A DNA stretch of 64,000 nucleotides from Brienomyrus brachyistius (taxonomy: Eukaryota > Chordata > Actinopteri > Osteoglossiformes > Mormyridae): contig NW_026042696.1 in the NCBI RefSeq assembly GCF_023856365.1, positions 53,815 through 117,814 of the forward strand. The letters are read 5' to 3'. The notes under the pieces are model-generated. The model was not told the DNA's origin, searched no databases, and saw only the letters and a program-made list of their open reading frames with translations. This document shows positions 43,488 to 57,013 of this stretch, piece after piece (within the stretch, counting starts at the first letter, position 1; each line of letters starts with the position of its first letter). The position numbers and the translations under genes were made by a program.

Positions 43488-46400
43488 ATGTCTGGTGGAA
43501 TAAGAATTAAAATTTCTTCTTGGAACTGCAGAGGACTACAAAAACTGGAGAAGGTAAAACAAGTAATGACTAGGGTGAAATCTATGCACTCTGATATCAT
43601 GCTACTTCAGGAAACACACCTGTTGTCTAGTCAAGAGGCGAAGATTAGGAGGAGGTGGCAGGGCAGTATATATTCTGCACCCTTCACCTCTCAGGCAAGA
43701 GGTGTTATGATTTTGATCCACAAATCTATACCATTCCATGTGACAAGGGTTATTAAAGACAAGGCGGGGAGATATATTATTTTACAGGGCACACTTATTA
43801 CGGAAAAAATAATCCTGATAAATATCTATGCTCCAAACATTGACGACCCAAAGTTTTTTCATAATCTTTTTTTGACAGCATCATCTCTGTCTGGTAGCTT
43901 TATTATAGGAGGGGATTTTAATTGTACATTGAATCCAGAATTGGATAGGAGCTCAGGTATTGATTTCTCGCATCCTAAAAGTAGACAAACTATTCAACAT
44001 TTTATGAAAGAACTTGATCTGAGGGATATTTGGAGGGATATGAACCCCAAGGTCTTAAAATACTCCTGCTACTCAAATACACTTTTTTTTTTTTTTTTTT
44101 TTTAGTTTCTGGCAATATGAGGTACAAAATAAAGGATTGTCACTACGATAGCATTTTAATATCTGACCATTCGCCAAACTCATTAATATATGAAGGTTTA
44201 AGACTAAAAAGAGATCCCCCTAGATGGAGATTTAAACAAAAATAGACAATCAAATAAATATTTATTTTGAAACTAATACGGATTAAACGTCACCCTGCAC
44301 AAGGTGGGAAGCATTTAAGGCCTACGTAAGAGGTCAGATTATTAGTTTTACAAGTTATAGAGCAAACCAAACTTATAAGAAAACAAAAAAGTTGGAGGCG
44401 GAGATTGAGCTGCTTGAGGGAGAATACTTTCAAACCTTTTGTCCAAGAGTCCATCAAAAGCTTTTATTACTAAGAACACAGTATAACGAACTTTCTGCTT
44501 CTAAAGCAGCCTCACATCTTTTGCGTCTTAAACAATCATTCTATGACCAAGGGGAAAAGCCCGGGAAATTATTAGCCTGGCGCCTCCGACAATTACAAAA
44601 TGAGAAAAACATTACTTCAGTTGTAAACAGTGATGGACAGATCATTGTTGACCCTCTAGGAATTAATGAAACTTTTAAGTTTTTTTTTTATGAAAAACTA
44701 TACAGCTCAGACATAACACATATGGGACAAGAGCAAAATCTCTTCTTAGATACCCTTCAGATACCTAGCATTTCAGAACTAATAAGTGCAGACCTTAATA
44801 CACCTATAACAAAGGAGGAAATATCTATAGCAATAGATCATTTGAAAACAGGTAAAACCCCAGGCCCAGATGGGCTGCCGACAGAAATTTATAGGAAATT
44901 TAAAACTAAATTGCTGTCCCCTCTTTTTGACATGTTCGCGGATTCATTTGAGAAGGGAATCCTTCCGGCTTCATTAAGAGGAGCTCTGATAACTTTACTA
45001 CCCAAACCAGGTAAACCGTGCAATAAATGTGGAAACCTAAGACCAATAAGTCTTCTTAATGTGGATTTAAAGATACTTTGTAAAATTTTGGCTCGAAGAC
45101 TGGAGAGATTCTTACCTGATCTAATTCCCTGTGACCAGAATGGGTTTATTGCAGGTAGACAGGGATTTCATAATGTGAGACGAGTGTTGGATATTCTTCA
45201 TAATCAGGAAGGAAAAACAGACAATGCTTTACTATCACTGGATGCCAAAAAGGCCTTTGATAGAGTTGAGTGGCCCTACTTATTTGAAATATTAAAAAGA
45301 TTTGGCTGTGGGGATAATTTCTGTCGGTGGATTAGACTTCTATATAATGAACCATATGCTGAAATACTGACAAATGGAATTATATCTAAACCATTTGAAA
45401 TTAAACGGGGATGTAGGCAAGGGTGCCCTTTGTCCCCCTTATTGTTTATTTTAGCAATTGAACCGTTTGCCATTGCGGTGCGGTCTCATAAAAACATAAC
45501 TGGTTTATCAGTAAATCAACAGGAACATAGAATTGCTTTATTTGCAGATGATGTCATCCTTTTTTTGGAAAAACTGAAAGATTCTATCCCAGCCTTGTTG
45601 GATTTATTACACACATTTGGACGGATATCAGGATATAAAGTGAACAAAGAAAAATCTTCATTAATGATACTTAACTCAGAAGAGAGAAGAAGTGCCGGAA
45701 ATTCTTTCCAATTCAAAATGGTAGACTGTTTTACCTATCTCGGGATTAGGATAGTGCCATGTTTGAGAGACATTGTTGGAGCTAACTACACCCCTATGAT
45801 AAATTCCATCATCTCATCTGTAGATAGATGGAAACCCTTGCCCTTGTCACTTATAGCAAGAATTAATGTTCTTAAACTAAACATAATGCCCAAACTTCTG
45901 TACTTGTTCCAGAACATTCCATTGTCACCTCCTGCTAATTTATTCTCACACCTGAAAAAAATGTTTGTACGTTTTTTGTGGAATAATAGACGACCGAGGC
46001 TGCGTTTATCACTCTTGTACTTACCGTATGAAAGAGGAGGCCTCAAATGTGCCAATCCACTTTGGTACTATTGGGCAGCTCAATTGAGGACTATGATGTA
46101 TTATTTTACAGATAAATCCCTCCCGCCTTGGATGAATATTGAAAACTGCTCGGTACCTCTTCCCCTTCCCCAATACCTATATTCAGCAAAAGTCAAAATG
46201 TTGAAAAAAAAGACAAAAAATCCTATAGTCAGAAATATGATTATAATCTGGTATCAGGTTAAGAAATATCTGGGTGAATCCACCTCTCTCGCACGCTTCA
46301 GCCCAATATGGGGTAATCATTTTTTCCCTCCAGGCAGAGCAGACCCTGGTTTTAGGAAGTGGGCTGACAAAGGTTTAAAGACAATAGGGGACCTCATGGG

Positions 46401-47256
46401 ATCAGAGGATGAGACTTTGATGTCATTTGAGGAGTTGATTGCCAAGTATGATATTCCATGCAAACATCGATTTAAATATCTACAAATGAGAAACTTTATT
46501 GGATTATCTCAAAATCAATGCTTGTCAATCCCTCCGTTATCCACATTGGAAACAGAAATGAAAAAAGATTGCTTTGGAAAGGGAATAATCTCCAAACTAT
46601 ATAATATATTAGTAGAGGGTTCCCCTGAATCTTCTTTAGGGAAACTTAATGCCTGGAGGGAAGACTTACAGGAGGACTTATCCTCCGAAGACTGGGAGGA
46701 GGCATGTGCTGAAGCACAAACACAAACTACCAGTACCCGTCTTAAAGTACTGCAATATAATTGGCTAATGAGGACATATGTGACTCCAAAAAAGCTTAAT
46801 AAGTATAATGGTGATAGCCCAGACTTGTGTTTCAGGTGTGGAGAGGAGAAAGGGACATTCTTCCACTGTATCTGGGAATGCAATAAAGTACAATTGTTTT
46901 GGAAAGAGATCAAACAAGCTCTGGATACTATATTGGGTATACAATTAGATCTTGACCCTAAACTATTTATTTTAGGTTTATATCCTGATGGACATCTTAT
47001 GTCTAGAAAGATAATTACCGCCATGGACTTATGTCTACTGTTAGCAAAAAGAGTCATAGCACTCTCATGGAGGAAGACCAGTAAACCAAAACTCATTAAC
47101 TGGATAAAGGAACTGTCCACAACTTTACCTATGGAGAAAATTACTTACATTGTCAAGGGAAAACTGTCACTTTTTCAAAACATTTGGGGTCCCTTTATGC
47201 AATATATGGAAAATGTGGATCTTAGTAGTATTGTGAATGAGGCAGATGAGATGTAA
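43488..47256 (+). pseudogene. LINE ORF2 (endonuclease-reverse transcriptase), broken (copy 2)
   Basis: Same layout as copy 1: ATG 43488, endonuclease with SSWNCRGL, QETHL and GGDFNC, then a run of 21 T at about 44083-44103 where the frame is lost. The endonuclease remainder is in a second frame to a stop at 44245, and the RT half in a third frame to TAA 47256. GKTPGPDG, RQGCPLSP, FADD and the C-terminal Cys-His cluster are intact. Against copy 1 the RT half differs at four residues that I noticed (G to D, S to N, P to A, E to K). The T run has evidently replaced part of the endonuclease ahead of the ISDHSP motif. Confidence 0.88.
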
Positions 47257-47390
47257 TTGATGTCGGCCCTCTGCAGCTTCCTAAACTAAAAAAATTTGAG
47301 TTTGTAATTTTGAACAATACAGAACAGTACAATTGAGGTGGAGTTGAGCAACCCTTGGAAAATAGAGAAACTTATTTGTTGTTGGGGTTT

Positions 47391-47391
47391 T

Positions 47392-47426
<35 letters not shown>

Positions 47427-47430
47427 TTTT
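47391..47430 (+). repeat. (ATTT)n microsatellite in LINE 3' UTR (copy 2)
   Basis: About eight ATTT units versus about ten in copy 1. Confidence 0.85.
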
Positions 47431-47681
47431 TTATGTTTTTTGGGGGTTTTTTTGGGCTTTGTGTTTTTCTTTTATTTGATTAAGTTATTATTTACAGGTC
47501 ATATTTTGTACTTCCACCTAAATATTTTTCTATCATCTTTTAAATGTCTGATTTGCAAGGAAGGTTGATTGATTGTTATACAATAATTTAGTTGCCTTGG
47601 ATGCTCCTTTCGATGTGGAAGCACTCAAACTTCTGTAATTTCTGTATTTTTTTAAATTTTAATAAAGATATTGTTGGAAAA

Positions 47682-47698
47682 AAAAGGCCTAGATGAGG
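47682..47698 (+). repeat. LINE target-site duplication, right side (copy 2)
   Basis: aaaaggcctagatgagg after the A tail, identical to the left side at 41987-42003. Confidence 0.9.
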
Positions 47699-48897
47699 TG
47701 AATGAATGGGCTTGTCACTGTGTGGGATGGCCACACCCCTTCAGTACTATGGCCTTATTTGTAAACATATCCAGTCCTGTGATACAGGCCCTCTCATATT
47801 CCCTCTATACATGCTTCCTTTGGGCTCTATTTGTGAACGTTATTATGTAAAATATCATTGCTATGCTGGTGATACGCAGCTCTATCTGCCATTAAAACCT
47901 GGTGACTGCTGCTCTCTGGTGGCCCTTTCTAACTGTCTGGAGGATATTAAGAACAGGACAGCAATGACTTTCGTCCAGATTAATGAAAACAAGACAGAGG
48001 TAATGAGTTTTGGTCACTGTTCATGATCTCAGAGAACAATTAGGGCCTCATTCAGAAAACTTCCAGTCACATACTAAAAATCTTGGTGTCATCTTTGATT
48101 CATCACTGAGTTTGATAAACAAATAAATGCTGTTGTGAAGGGGTGTTTCTGTCAGCTGAGTTCAATAGCCTGGCTTAAACCACACCTTTCAGCCAAAGAC
48201 CTGGAGAGTTACTCCTGCTTTTATCCTGATTGGGTTACTGCCGTTCTCTGTACCCAGGTTTACCAGAAGCATCTTTATTCTGACTACACCTTGTTCAAAA
48301 CGGTGCTACCAGGCTCTCAACAAAAAATAGACACCAAATTTCCCCTGTGTTGGCTGCATTGCATTGGCTACCTGTTAAGTTTTGAGAATTTCTGAGAATA
48401 CAGTTTAAAGATTTCTTATTTCTTTCTAAGGCGATACATGGCATAGGTCCCCAGTCCGTCTCGGAGCTAATTCAGCCTTACACCGCTTCTTATTAGATGC
48501 ATCTCTGTACTGACCCTGCACACACAGGAACACATTTTATTTATCTATTTAATCTGACTATTCTGCTTTGCACATCATGTATTTAACATTTATAGTGATT
48601 TTATATTTATTACTAGATTATTGTATAACTTTTGCACTGTTTTTTGAACTTGGTTGTTGCTTAGTCTTGTTTTTCCATGGAGCACCATTATACCAAAAAG
48701 AATTCCTTGTAGGGTCAACCTACTTGGCAATAAACCACAGTCTGATTCTGATTATTTTTTGTGTAACATTGTGTAACATTGGCCAATGTCTCTACTTTTA
48801 CTATATATTTATATTATTTTGACCTACAGCACTTTGGCACAACATAGATTGTTTTTAAATGTGCTATAGAAATAAAAATAATTCAACTTGATATAGA
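47699..48897 (+). mobile_element. L2/Rex1-like LINE 3' relic (U3)
   Basis: Copy at offset 42,422 from U1, with the YAGD lesion. The nested tail is at about 48527-48767. Confidence 0.75.
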
Positions 48898-49861
48898 AAC
48901 ATATTTCAAGTCATCCATCTTGCCGAGATGGGGGTTGCGCTGTGACCCCTGGTGGACAAATTATGCAGCAACAGCACTCATATCATGGTTGAAAGTTCTG
49001 TCTTCAGTCTCTCTGTTTCTTTTTAGTTATCATTAATTGGCCATTATAAACCAAATGCTGATAGCGATTTATCACAGACTCCTGCATTAATGAATTAAAA
49101 TATTCATGATGAATAAAGAAGATGAATTGGCGCTAATGTGTATTTTTACTGTGTTATTGATGAGATAAATATTACAGTACATGGATCGCTCTGGTATCTC
49201 AGAAATTGTCTCCATTTTTTCATACAAATTTATCATTAGTACAGTAGTGCTTGCAGTTCACAAATGCTTTGGCCTACAAACAATTTGGTTCGCAAAAACT
49301 AAATTTGGTCAATGAACAAACTCGACCAGATTCCTTTTTTTATACTAGTGTAACACCGGCAGGGCGCATATCCCAGCATGCCCCGCGTACAATTGTAAAT
49401 AGAAGGACCACGACAGGCACCCAACAAGCACCGAACCCAAATACACAGATGGGAAACACAATGTTGTCAGAAGCTGAACTGCGAAATGCAGATGCAGTGA
49501 TAGATTTACACAAACTAAATACACGTTAGGAGCGGACAGGGTATACACACAAGACATGGGCAAAGTGTAAAGTGAGGTAGACCTTCAACAGCACGTCAGT
49601 CCATTGCAGGGCAATGGAAGCTGGAGAAATGCCATGTGAACAGCAGAAATGTGGTCATACAGGATGTGAGGGTGAGACTGTGTGCTGTATACAGAGGGTC
49701 TGACCTCACGGCTTTGTTTCAGTCTTTAGTATTGTGATGACATTGTGATAGCCCAGTGATAACTATACTGGATGGGTGGTACCCCTTCAAAGAGCAAGGG
49801 GAGATGGGATACCATTGTGGTATGCAAGCAGGTCCTCAGGGTTGTCACACATGTTTTTCTG

Positions 49862-51196
49862 AGGTGTACACTGCTGGTTGCTTGAGCCCCTGGATGAGAC
49901 ACTGGTCAGTGCCCTGCAGAATCGCTGTGGGCAGTGTGAGGACTTCTGCCCTCTCAGTTAAACAATAGGTGCAGGGACTGAGTCAAATGAGTCTCTCTGC
50001 ATCCTGCTTAATGATATCAAGGGGTTGTGTAGGCGTGTCTGTGCTCACATGGCTCTATCAGTACAGAGTGAACTGGCCAGGGATCAGTTTATCTAGACAC
50101 TTAACCCCAGATAGCTCACATTCAGACACAGCCAACCCCTCTGCGGCCCTAGACGAGGCCCTGGAACTGGCTTTGGAGAGAGAAATTGTGGGCAGCAAGG
50201 TGGCGGGGAACGAGGCGGGAGAAATCAACCAAGCTGTAAACGCCAAAGGGCTTGGAGGACCCAGGCCCTCAGGTTTACTTCCTGGAGGCAGACTGCCTGT
50301 AGGCTGACAGGCAGCAGCACCCCCCCCCACCCCTCAATCCTCAGACAGTGTCCCAAGTTCACCGCCACCCAGGGTTCCGCCAAGGGCACGCATAGCCGGG
50401 AAGATGTGGGCCAACAAGGTTAATTTCCGGAACTTCCTTGTTGACACCGGGGAGGTGGCCCTGCTGCCACCTGCTGCAGAGGTGGTGACTATGGATTGGA
50501 CTCACAGAGGCAACTTCTGTCACATACCCACCATAGTGATGTGAGTCGCATGTACTGCCCTAGTCCATACAGGTTCCACTGCAACCCTGGTGAGACCAGA
50601 CACTGTCTAGAACTGACATTGGTGCAGGTGAGAACAATGACTGGTGACCTGGCCCCTTTAAGAGGGACGGGGTTGTTCCCTTTTGACATGGGGGGTTTAG
50701 TTGTGAATAGTAACTATGTGGATGGCTGACATGCTCGATCCCTCCATCCTGGGCCTGAATTTCCCCCGGAGCACGGCATGTGTGCTGGACTTTGGGCACA
50801 ACATGCTGAGATTCCCTGCGGTCCATGTGTACAGTGGGGCCGCTGGCCCCGCAGCCTCTGCAGCTGACTGCCCACCCCTTACTGCCACTGGGCCTGTACC
50901 TCCACATCAGCTAGAGATCCCTTCCTCTGCTACAGTCACATGGGCCCCTGAGCCCACATGTGTCCCCTCCAGTGTAGCGCTGCAGCCTCACTCACTTCAC
51001 TGGAGTCTAACGGGGTTTATCAGAGCGACTTACCTGAAGCTGCCATTGGAGGAGCCCATGATGACCACACGGTTGCCCTTGTGCCACTGCAATCCCACTG
51101 CCCTGGTCCTCTACCTCACACCATTGATCCCCTGCCCCACCCATACGGTTGTGTGCCTCTTCAGGTTTGCAGCCTCCTCCTGCACTGAGCGGCCAT
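49862..51196 (+). mobile_element. Ty3/gypsy Gag-protease relic (U3)
   Basis: Same broken Gag-protease motifs as U1 (FLVDTG retained). Confidence 0.65.
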
Positions 51197-51920
51197 TTCA
51201 GAAGTTTAATTATTTAATTATACAGTAATACACACGTTTCCAACCATTAAAAACATTATCCAGACTTAAAGTCACTTGAATAAAAATATTTAAAAACTTG
51301 TTAGCATTTCAATATAGTATCTGGTTGGACTGTGTACTTCCTCTTTGTTTACATGGTTAACATAACACTCACAGCACAAAGTATGCTGTCCTCAGCATTC
51401 GTATCTCCGCAACATTCCAAAGATCCATCATAGGCCTTTAGTCTAAAAACAAGCTAAAATGGTCACTGAGAACCTTTGCGTCCATTGATTTCCATCAGCT
51501 GTGTTTGGAAAGTTCGAAAGAATTTCTGAGGCTACTGAACAGAGCCAGGGTTGCCAGCTCTCACCCATCTGGTGTGACACTCACACCTTCAGACTCTCAC
51601 GCTCACGCAAGAAATCTTATTAAATCTTAGGGCAAATCTATATTATTTCATTATAAACCTAAAATTCGCTATATCAAATGCACTGGGGTACTTTGAAAAC
51701 CCTGCAAACTTTTTACAAGGTAATAAAACTGTTACGTACATGTAAATCTGTGTGCATACTTGTTTCAAACTGAAAATCTTATGCCAGCCAGCTAAACAAA
51801 TTAGACAACCCTGCTACAGGGCTCTCTGTTCAGTTTTCGCTGAATGCTAAGGCTTCCCAGGCAAGCTACTGACCCTCCAAATTTCACAGACCTCTCGGCC
51901 ACCCAGTAATCTGTAACTTT

Positions 51921-52491
51921 AGTGCTGAAAGCCTGACAGTGAGTGTATCATGTGAGGCAGCTGTGGAAATACAGACTCTCGTCTGTGCCACAAAAAACCT
52001 TCTACAGCGGCAATGTGGGATCTGTGCTCTCCGGGAGCATAACTGCTCGGTACGGCAGCTCCAGCTCTGAGGGCCGCCGAGTCCCGCTGAGGGTGATACG
52101 ATGCGCCCAGAGAATCACCAGGACAGAACTGCCGCCCTGCATAAGTCCCCGGGGCCTTATGGCCGGGACTGAGAGGCCGAGGAGAAGCTTCTACCCCCGG
52201 CCAGTAGGATCATTAACATCACAGATTAAAAGCTAAAATATGCTATAACTACAATCTGTACTTTAAACATTTCTACATATTTTTTATACATTTTCATCTT
52301 TACTTTTTATATACCTTTTATTGTTATATTTTCTTATTATCTTTCTGTAGTTTCAGTTAATTCACGTTGTTTAATTTTGATGTCTTTTTACTAGTGTGTT
52401 TATTACACCGACTGGAGTAACGACAATTTCATTTCGCTGCCAGTGTACCACTACATTTGTACGACAAATAAAAATCTTGAATTTATTGTGT
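51921..52491 (+). mobile_element. Non-LTR LINE ORF2 C-terminus and 3' tail (U3)
   Basis: Same as U1 9500-10070, inside the 3.2 kb block retained in U1 and U3. Confidence 0.6.
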
Positions 52492-52500
52492 TACCCCCAT

Positions 52501-53802
52501 CACATTATTTAATGTGTTCCTCATGAATTTCATTGTTTTCCTCAAAATAAACACGTATTCCAATTTTGGTTCTTGCAACACATTTCCAAAAAAGTTGGGA
52601 CAGGAGCGATTTAGGGCCAGTAGTGAGGTAAATTGGTTAAATAATGATGTGATTTGAAACAAGTGATGTCAACAGGTGATTGTAATTATGATTTGGTACA
52701 AAAGCAGCACAAATACGTGAGAAAATTATTGAAATGTTTAAAAACAATGTTCCTCAAAGAACGACAGGAAGAGATTTGGATATTTCACCTTCATCAGTGC
52801 ATACCATAATTAAAAGATTGAAGGAATCTGAAGCAATTTCAGTGCGTAAAGGACAAGGAAGCAAGCCTAAGTTGAACTACCGTGATCTCCGATCCCTCAG
52901 CATCCCACTGCATCAAGAATCGTCATTCATCTATAAGCGATATGACCACATATGACTACTTTGGCAAACCTTTGTCAAGTACCACAATACGTAGTTACAT
53001 CCACAAATGCCAGTTAAAACTGTACTGTGCCAAAAGCAAGCCCCATCTTAACAGTGTCCAGAAGCGCCGTCGGCTTCTCTGGGCTCAGAACGCATCTGAG
53101 TTGGACCATCACACAGTGAAAACGTGTACTGTGGTCAGATGAATCAGTATTTCAGGTATTTTTTGTGAGAAATGGATGCCGTGTGCTCCAGACCAAAGAA
53201 GAAAAGGATCACCCAGACTGTTACCAGCAATAAGTCCAAAAGCCAGGGTCTGTCATGGTATGGGGTTGTGTCAGTGCCCTTGGCAAAGGTAACTTGCAGT
53301 TCTGTGATGGCACCATTAATGCTGAAAAGTACATAGAGATTTTGGAGCACAATATGTTACCTTCAAGAAGACATTTTTTCCAGGGACGCCCATGCATTTT
53401 TCAACAAACAATGCGAAACCACATTCTGCACACATTACAAAGTCCTGGCTGTGGAGGAAGAGGGTATGGGTACTTGACTGCCTGCAGTCCCGACCTGTCT
53501 CCAATAGAGAATGTGTGGTTCATTTTGAAGCGCAATATGTGACAACGAAGACCCCGTACTGTTGTCCGCTTTAAGACTTGTTTGCAGGAAGAATGGGACA
53601 AAATTACACCTGAAACACTACATCACTTGGTGTCTTCAGTCCCTAAATGTCTTTTAAGTGTTGTGAAAAGGAATGGCGACATTACAAAGTACTAAATGCT
53701 TTACTGTCCCAACTTTTTTTGAAATGTGTTCTAAGAACCAAAATTGGAATACGTGTTTGAAAAAGAACAATGAAATTCACGAGGAACACATTAAATAATG
53801 TG
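52501..53802 (+). mobile_element. Dead Tc1-like DNA transposon (U3)
   Basis: 1,302 bases with the same long terminal inverted repeats and the same transposase lesions as U1 10080-11381. Confidence 0.85.
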
Positions 53803-55377
53803 CTGTTGTATTGTTTTCAATGTAATACAGGTCAAAGATAATTTAACAAAGTGCTGTTTTCAGTTTGATTTTCATTTTACATACCATCCCAACTTTTTCT
53901 GATTTGGGGTTGTAAAATGTGAACACAAAAGCTTTTTTTGTGTGAACATTATAAAACAGATTAATTCGTATTAAACAATTTCAAAGACATAGACATCTAA
54001 TATGTGTGTGTCTGTGAGAGAGAGCATTTCAATTAATGCCTATAGTTCAATATTTGTTATATGTGCTGAATTTCATGGTCATCATTTTGGAAAAAAAGCT
54101 ACCTAAACCATACGGGACTTAGAAATGGGTTAAAACTGACAGGACGATACCAGATATCAAATTGTATGGTTAGGATGAATGTACTGTTAATCATCAGCAC
54201 CATTGGAGGAGTCATGCATGGTGAGGCAGGGGGATATCTGTACATTAATGGGCGATGCATTACTGGGGATCTTTGGCGCCACCTTTTGACCAGTTACAGT
54301 CGTCATCAACATTAAAAAAACATTTCCATTTCCACTGCGTGAAAAAACAAATTGCACCCTATTTATAGAGTGGGAGACTACTTTTTGCAAGGATTTATAT
54401 CTCCTGAAATTGCTTCTTCACAGATAAGCACCAGAATGTTCTTTTCCCAGATGGTAGTAGGGACAAAATCTCCTACCACTGATAATTCTGACCATACACA
54501 AATTTTTATTTTTCTGCGTCTTGCGATTTTATCGTATCAAAAATAACCAGTAAATCCTATTATTATCCTGCTACCCCCACTCTACCAAAACTCATGAAAT
54601 GATATGATACATTTGGAGGAGGAAGATTTCTAATTGATCCTTTATACCCACCAACCAGACCAGTATAAGAAGCTGTACGATGTAAAGCCTCTTTAAATGG
54701 GTACAGACTACTTCCGTTTATTGTAATAAGTATCTCATAAATTTGACTTTACACTTTTGCATGGTATTGATAGATTTTGAAAGTTAATTACTTAACACAA
54801 TTCTTATTAAAATTGTTCATTATACAACCTGAATGTCTCAAGGTAGCACATTAGTACAAAAGACGCTGTATGATGTATTATTGTAGCAGTCAGATGTTAT
54901 TTTAACCAATGTACAGGTTTACCTTTAATTTAATTCTACAAACATAATCAAAATCACTTGTGAAAAAGACATTTAGTCATTTACTAAGGCAGATACAACC
55001 TGTGGAAGCACAGCTAAAAGCATACCATCACCCATTATAGAGTGACCCATTGTCTTTGTAACTGAGTAATCACAACTAAGTGCAATTTACTATAATGAAA
55101 CTGTACACAGAAACTGTAAAGGCAAAGGTAATTTATTATGATGAAATGCTTCCAAAATGCCCAGTGTGCTTCAGCGTTTCTCCTTTTCTCCAGTCGTCGA
55201 CAGGTCCTGTGTTTATTAGGTGATCTGTGATGTAGGAGATCCTGAGAATGACTGCTGCTCCAAGGATGATTGGCAGGTGGCTTTTCCCAGGAACAGCGGG
55301 CTGGAGATGTAAAGGTGGGATGGAGAAAATAAAGTGTAGGGGAATACAGAGTACAAACAACCATAAGAAACACACGG
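53803..55377. other. Unassigned AT-rich sequence (U3)
   Basis: Corresponds to 11382-12949 of U1. No gene or RNA recognised. Confidence 0.5.
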
Positions 55378-56512
55378 CCCATGGCCATATGTCCACAAGA
55401 CAACCACCCGCCCAACCCGAGAGGGAGCCTACGAGGGACTAAGGGGGGCCCAACCCCTGTAAAAGGAGGTCCGCAGAGGGGGGACAGACAGCGAGCCCCC
55501 CAGTCCCTCCCGCAAGCCCTCCACCGAGGGAAGCGGGTCCAGGGCCAAAGGGCCCCATCAACCGGGAACACTCCCCTGGCGGACGGTCCCCCCAGTCCGC
55601 TCCCCGGCAGGACGGATCACCGCCCACTGTAGCGACCCGGCACGTCCCCCCCCCTCCCCGACACTGCAGGATGATCTAAGGGAGACCCATACAAACAAAG
55701 TGCACCCCCCCCCCCCACCACCCAGGAGCGGACCTGCGTCAACTGGGGAGCGGCAGACCCCCCGCCCAGCCCAGACCGAACCCTACAATTCGCCTAGAAG
55801 GGCTCAGAGCATCCCTAGATACCCCGGACCGCCTGCCAGGGCCCCACCACGGCGCAGCAGAGCCAAGGACCACCCAGCCCGCAGCCCACAAGAGGAGACG
55901 GCCCACACCGGCCAGGGCCATCTTCTACCTGCTGGGCCACCCCACACGCGCAGGGCCAGAGACAGAGAGTTAGGGGGGACCCCTCAGCCCCCACTGATTC
56001 CCCGTCCCATGTTAATGTGAAGTGTGCATGTACAAGTGTGAGAGAGTTGTGTGTTTATGTCTACAATGCATTAAAATTAGTGGGTGCAGATCGAGTATGA
56101 GGGCCCCACCACTGGCAGATGGCAGAGTCCCCCATCCCCCTCCCTGCACCCCAAGGCCCTAATGTAGCATGGACTGTGTATATAACTAAAGTGCAAAAAG
56201 CAGGTGAACAGTCGAGGCACGGGCACCCCACCGCTGGCAGACGGCAGAACCCCACCTGCCTATACCCACCTCCTCAGCCCTAGTGTCATGTGGTGTCTAA
56301 TGTGCAAGTAAAACCTCCCCACTGCCCCTCAAAGCTCTAGTGTTGTATGAAATGTGATGTCCGGCCCAGGGGAGCAATAAGGGCGTGCAGGAGTGGGCCC
56401 CCCCCCGGCACCGGGGCCAGATCCCCGACTGGCCCCGATTAGTCCTCATCCCTGACCCCACACAACCGGCAGGGGCGGCCAACCGAGGGGGTTCAGGGGC
56501 GCCACATTAACA
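55378..56512. repeat. GC-rich segment with diverged tandem repeats (U3)
   Basis: Copy of the U1 segment. Small C-run length changes open different chance frames (for example 55700-56020), which supports reading these frames as compositional. Confidence 0.6.
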
Positions 56513-56713
56513 ATTGTTAATAAACATTCCACTATACATCTCAAAATTTAGCACACTTAATTCATTATCTTTGATACTGTTTCAAACATTTAATGTTCCC
56601 CAAACAGCAGCAGAAGAACCACAGCTTCATCTTCCTTGTATTTTGGCTCTTCTCTGTGTCAAGAGCTCTACAAGCTCAACTTTAATATTAATTTTCCACC
56701 ACTTCTACATCTT

Positions 56714-57013
56714 CTATCTATACCAGACCGCACATCTATCTCTACACCGCCAGTTTCCTCTCTGAAGAGTCTCAGAAACAATGCCAGCATTGCCTATCAC
56801 TCTCACACCCTCCCCTCCCTTACACCAGTCCGTCACACCTCCCAGTCCCCCCATAACCTCCCCAGCCTGGACAGTGGGGGGTGTCGCTGGTGAGCACTCC
56901 TCCAAACCTTTCCTCTCTCCCCAGTCGATCACCTCGTCCCACAGGTCCCAGGCTCCCCAGTGCTGGTCGTTGGTCCAGGAAACAGCTTTCGGAATTTTCA
57001 TTCTGGTTAACAT
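56714..57013 (-). other. Uncharacterised minus-strand open frame (U3)
   Basis: Same start (MLTRMKIPKAVSW) as U1. An indel near 56,729 changes the frame end. The candidate first exon is at 57654-57664. Family unknown. Confidence 0.22.

Larger units (their letters stand above)
42004..47681 (+). mobile_element. L1/Tx1-like LINE, copy 2 (full length)
   Basis: Complete insertion of 5,678 bases: 5' UTR of about 110 bases, ORF1, inter-ORF gap, ORF2, 3' UTR with (ATTT)n, and A tail. It is bounded by a perfect 17-base target-site duplication (41987-42003 and 47682-47698). It is full length but cannot move on its own because ORF2 is broken. Copy 1 at the window start shares the same site and the same break. 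Confidence 0.92.

Noticed and set aside
14237..57013. Identity of the 114-residue frame between U1 and U2 as evidence of selection
   Set aside because: Whole units are nearly identical, so conservation of any frame is expected without selection.
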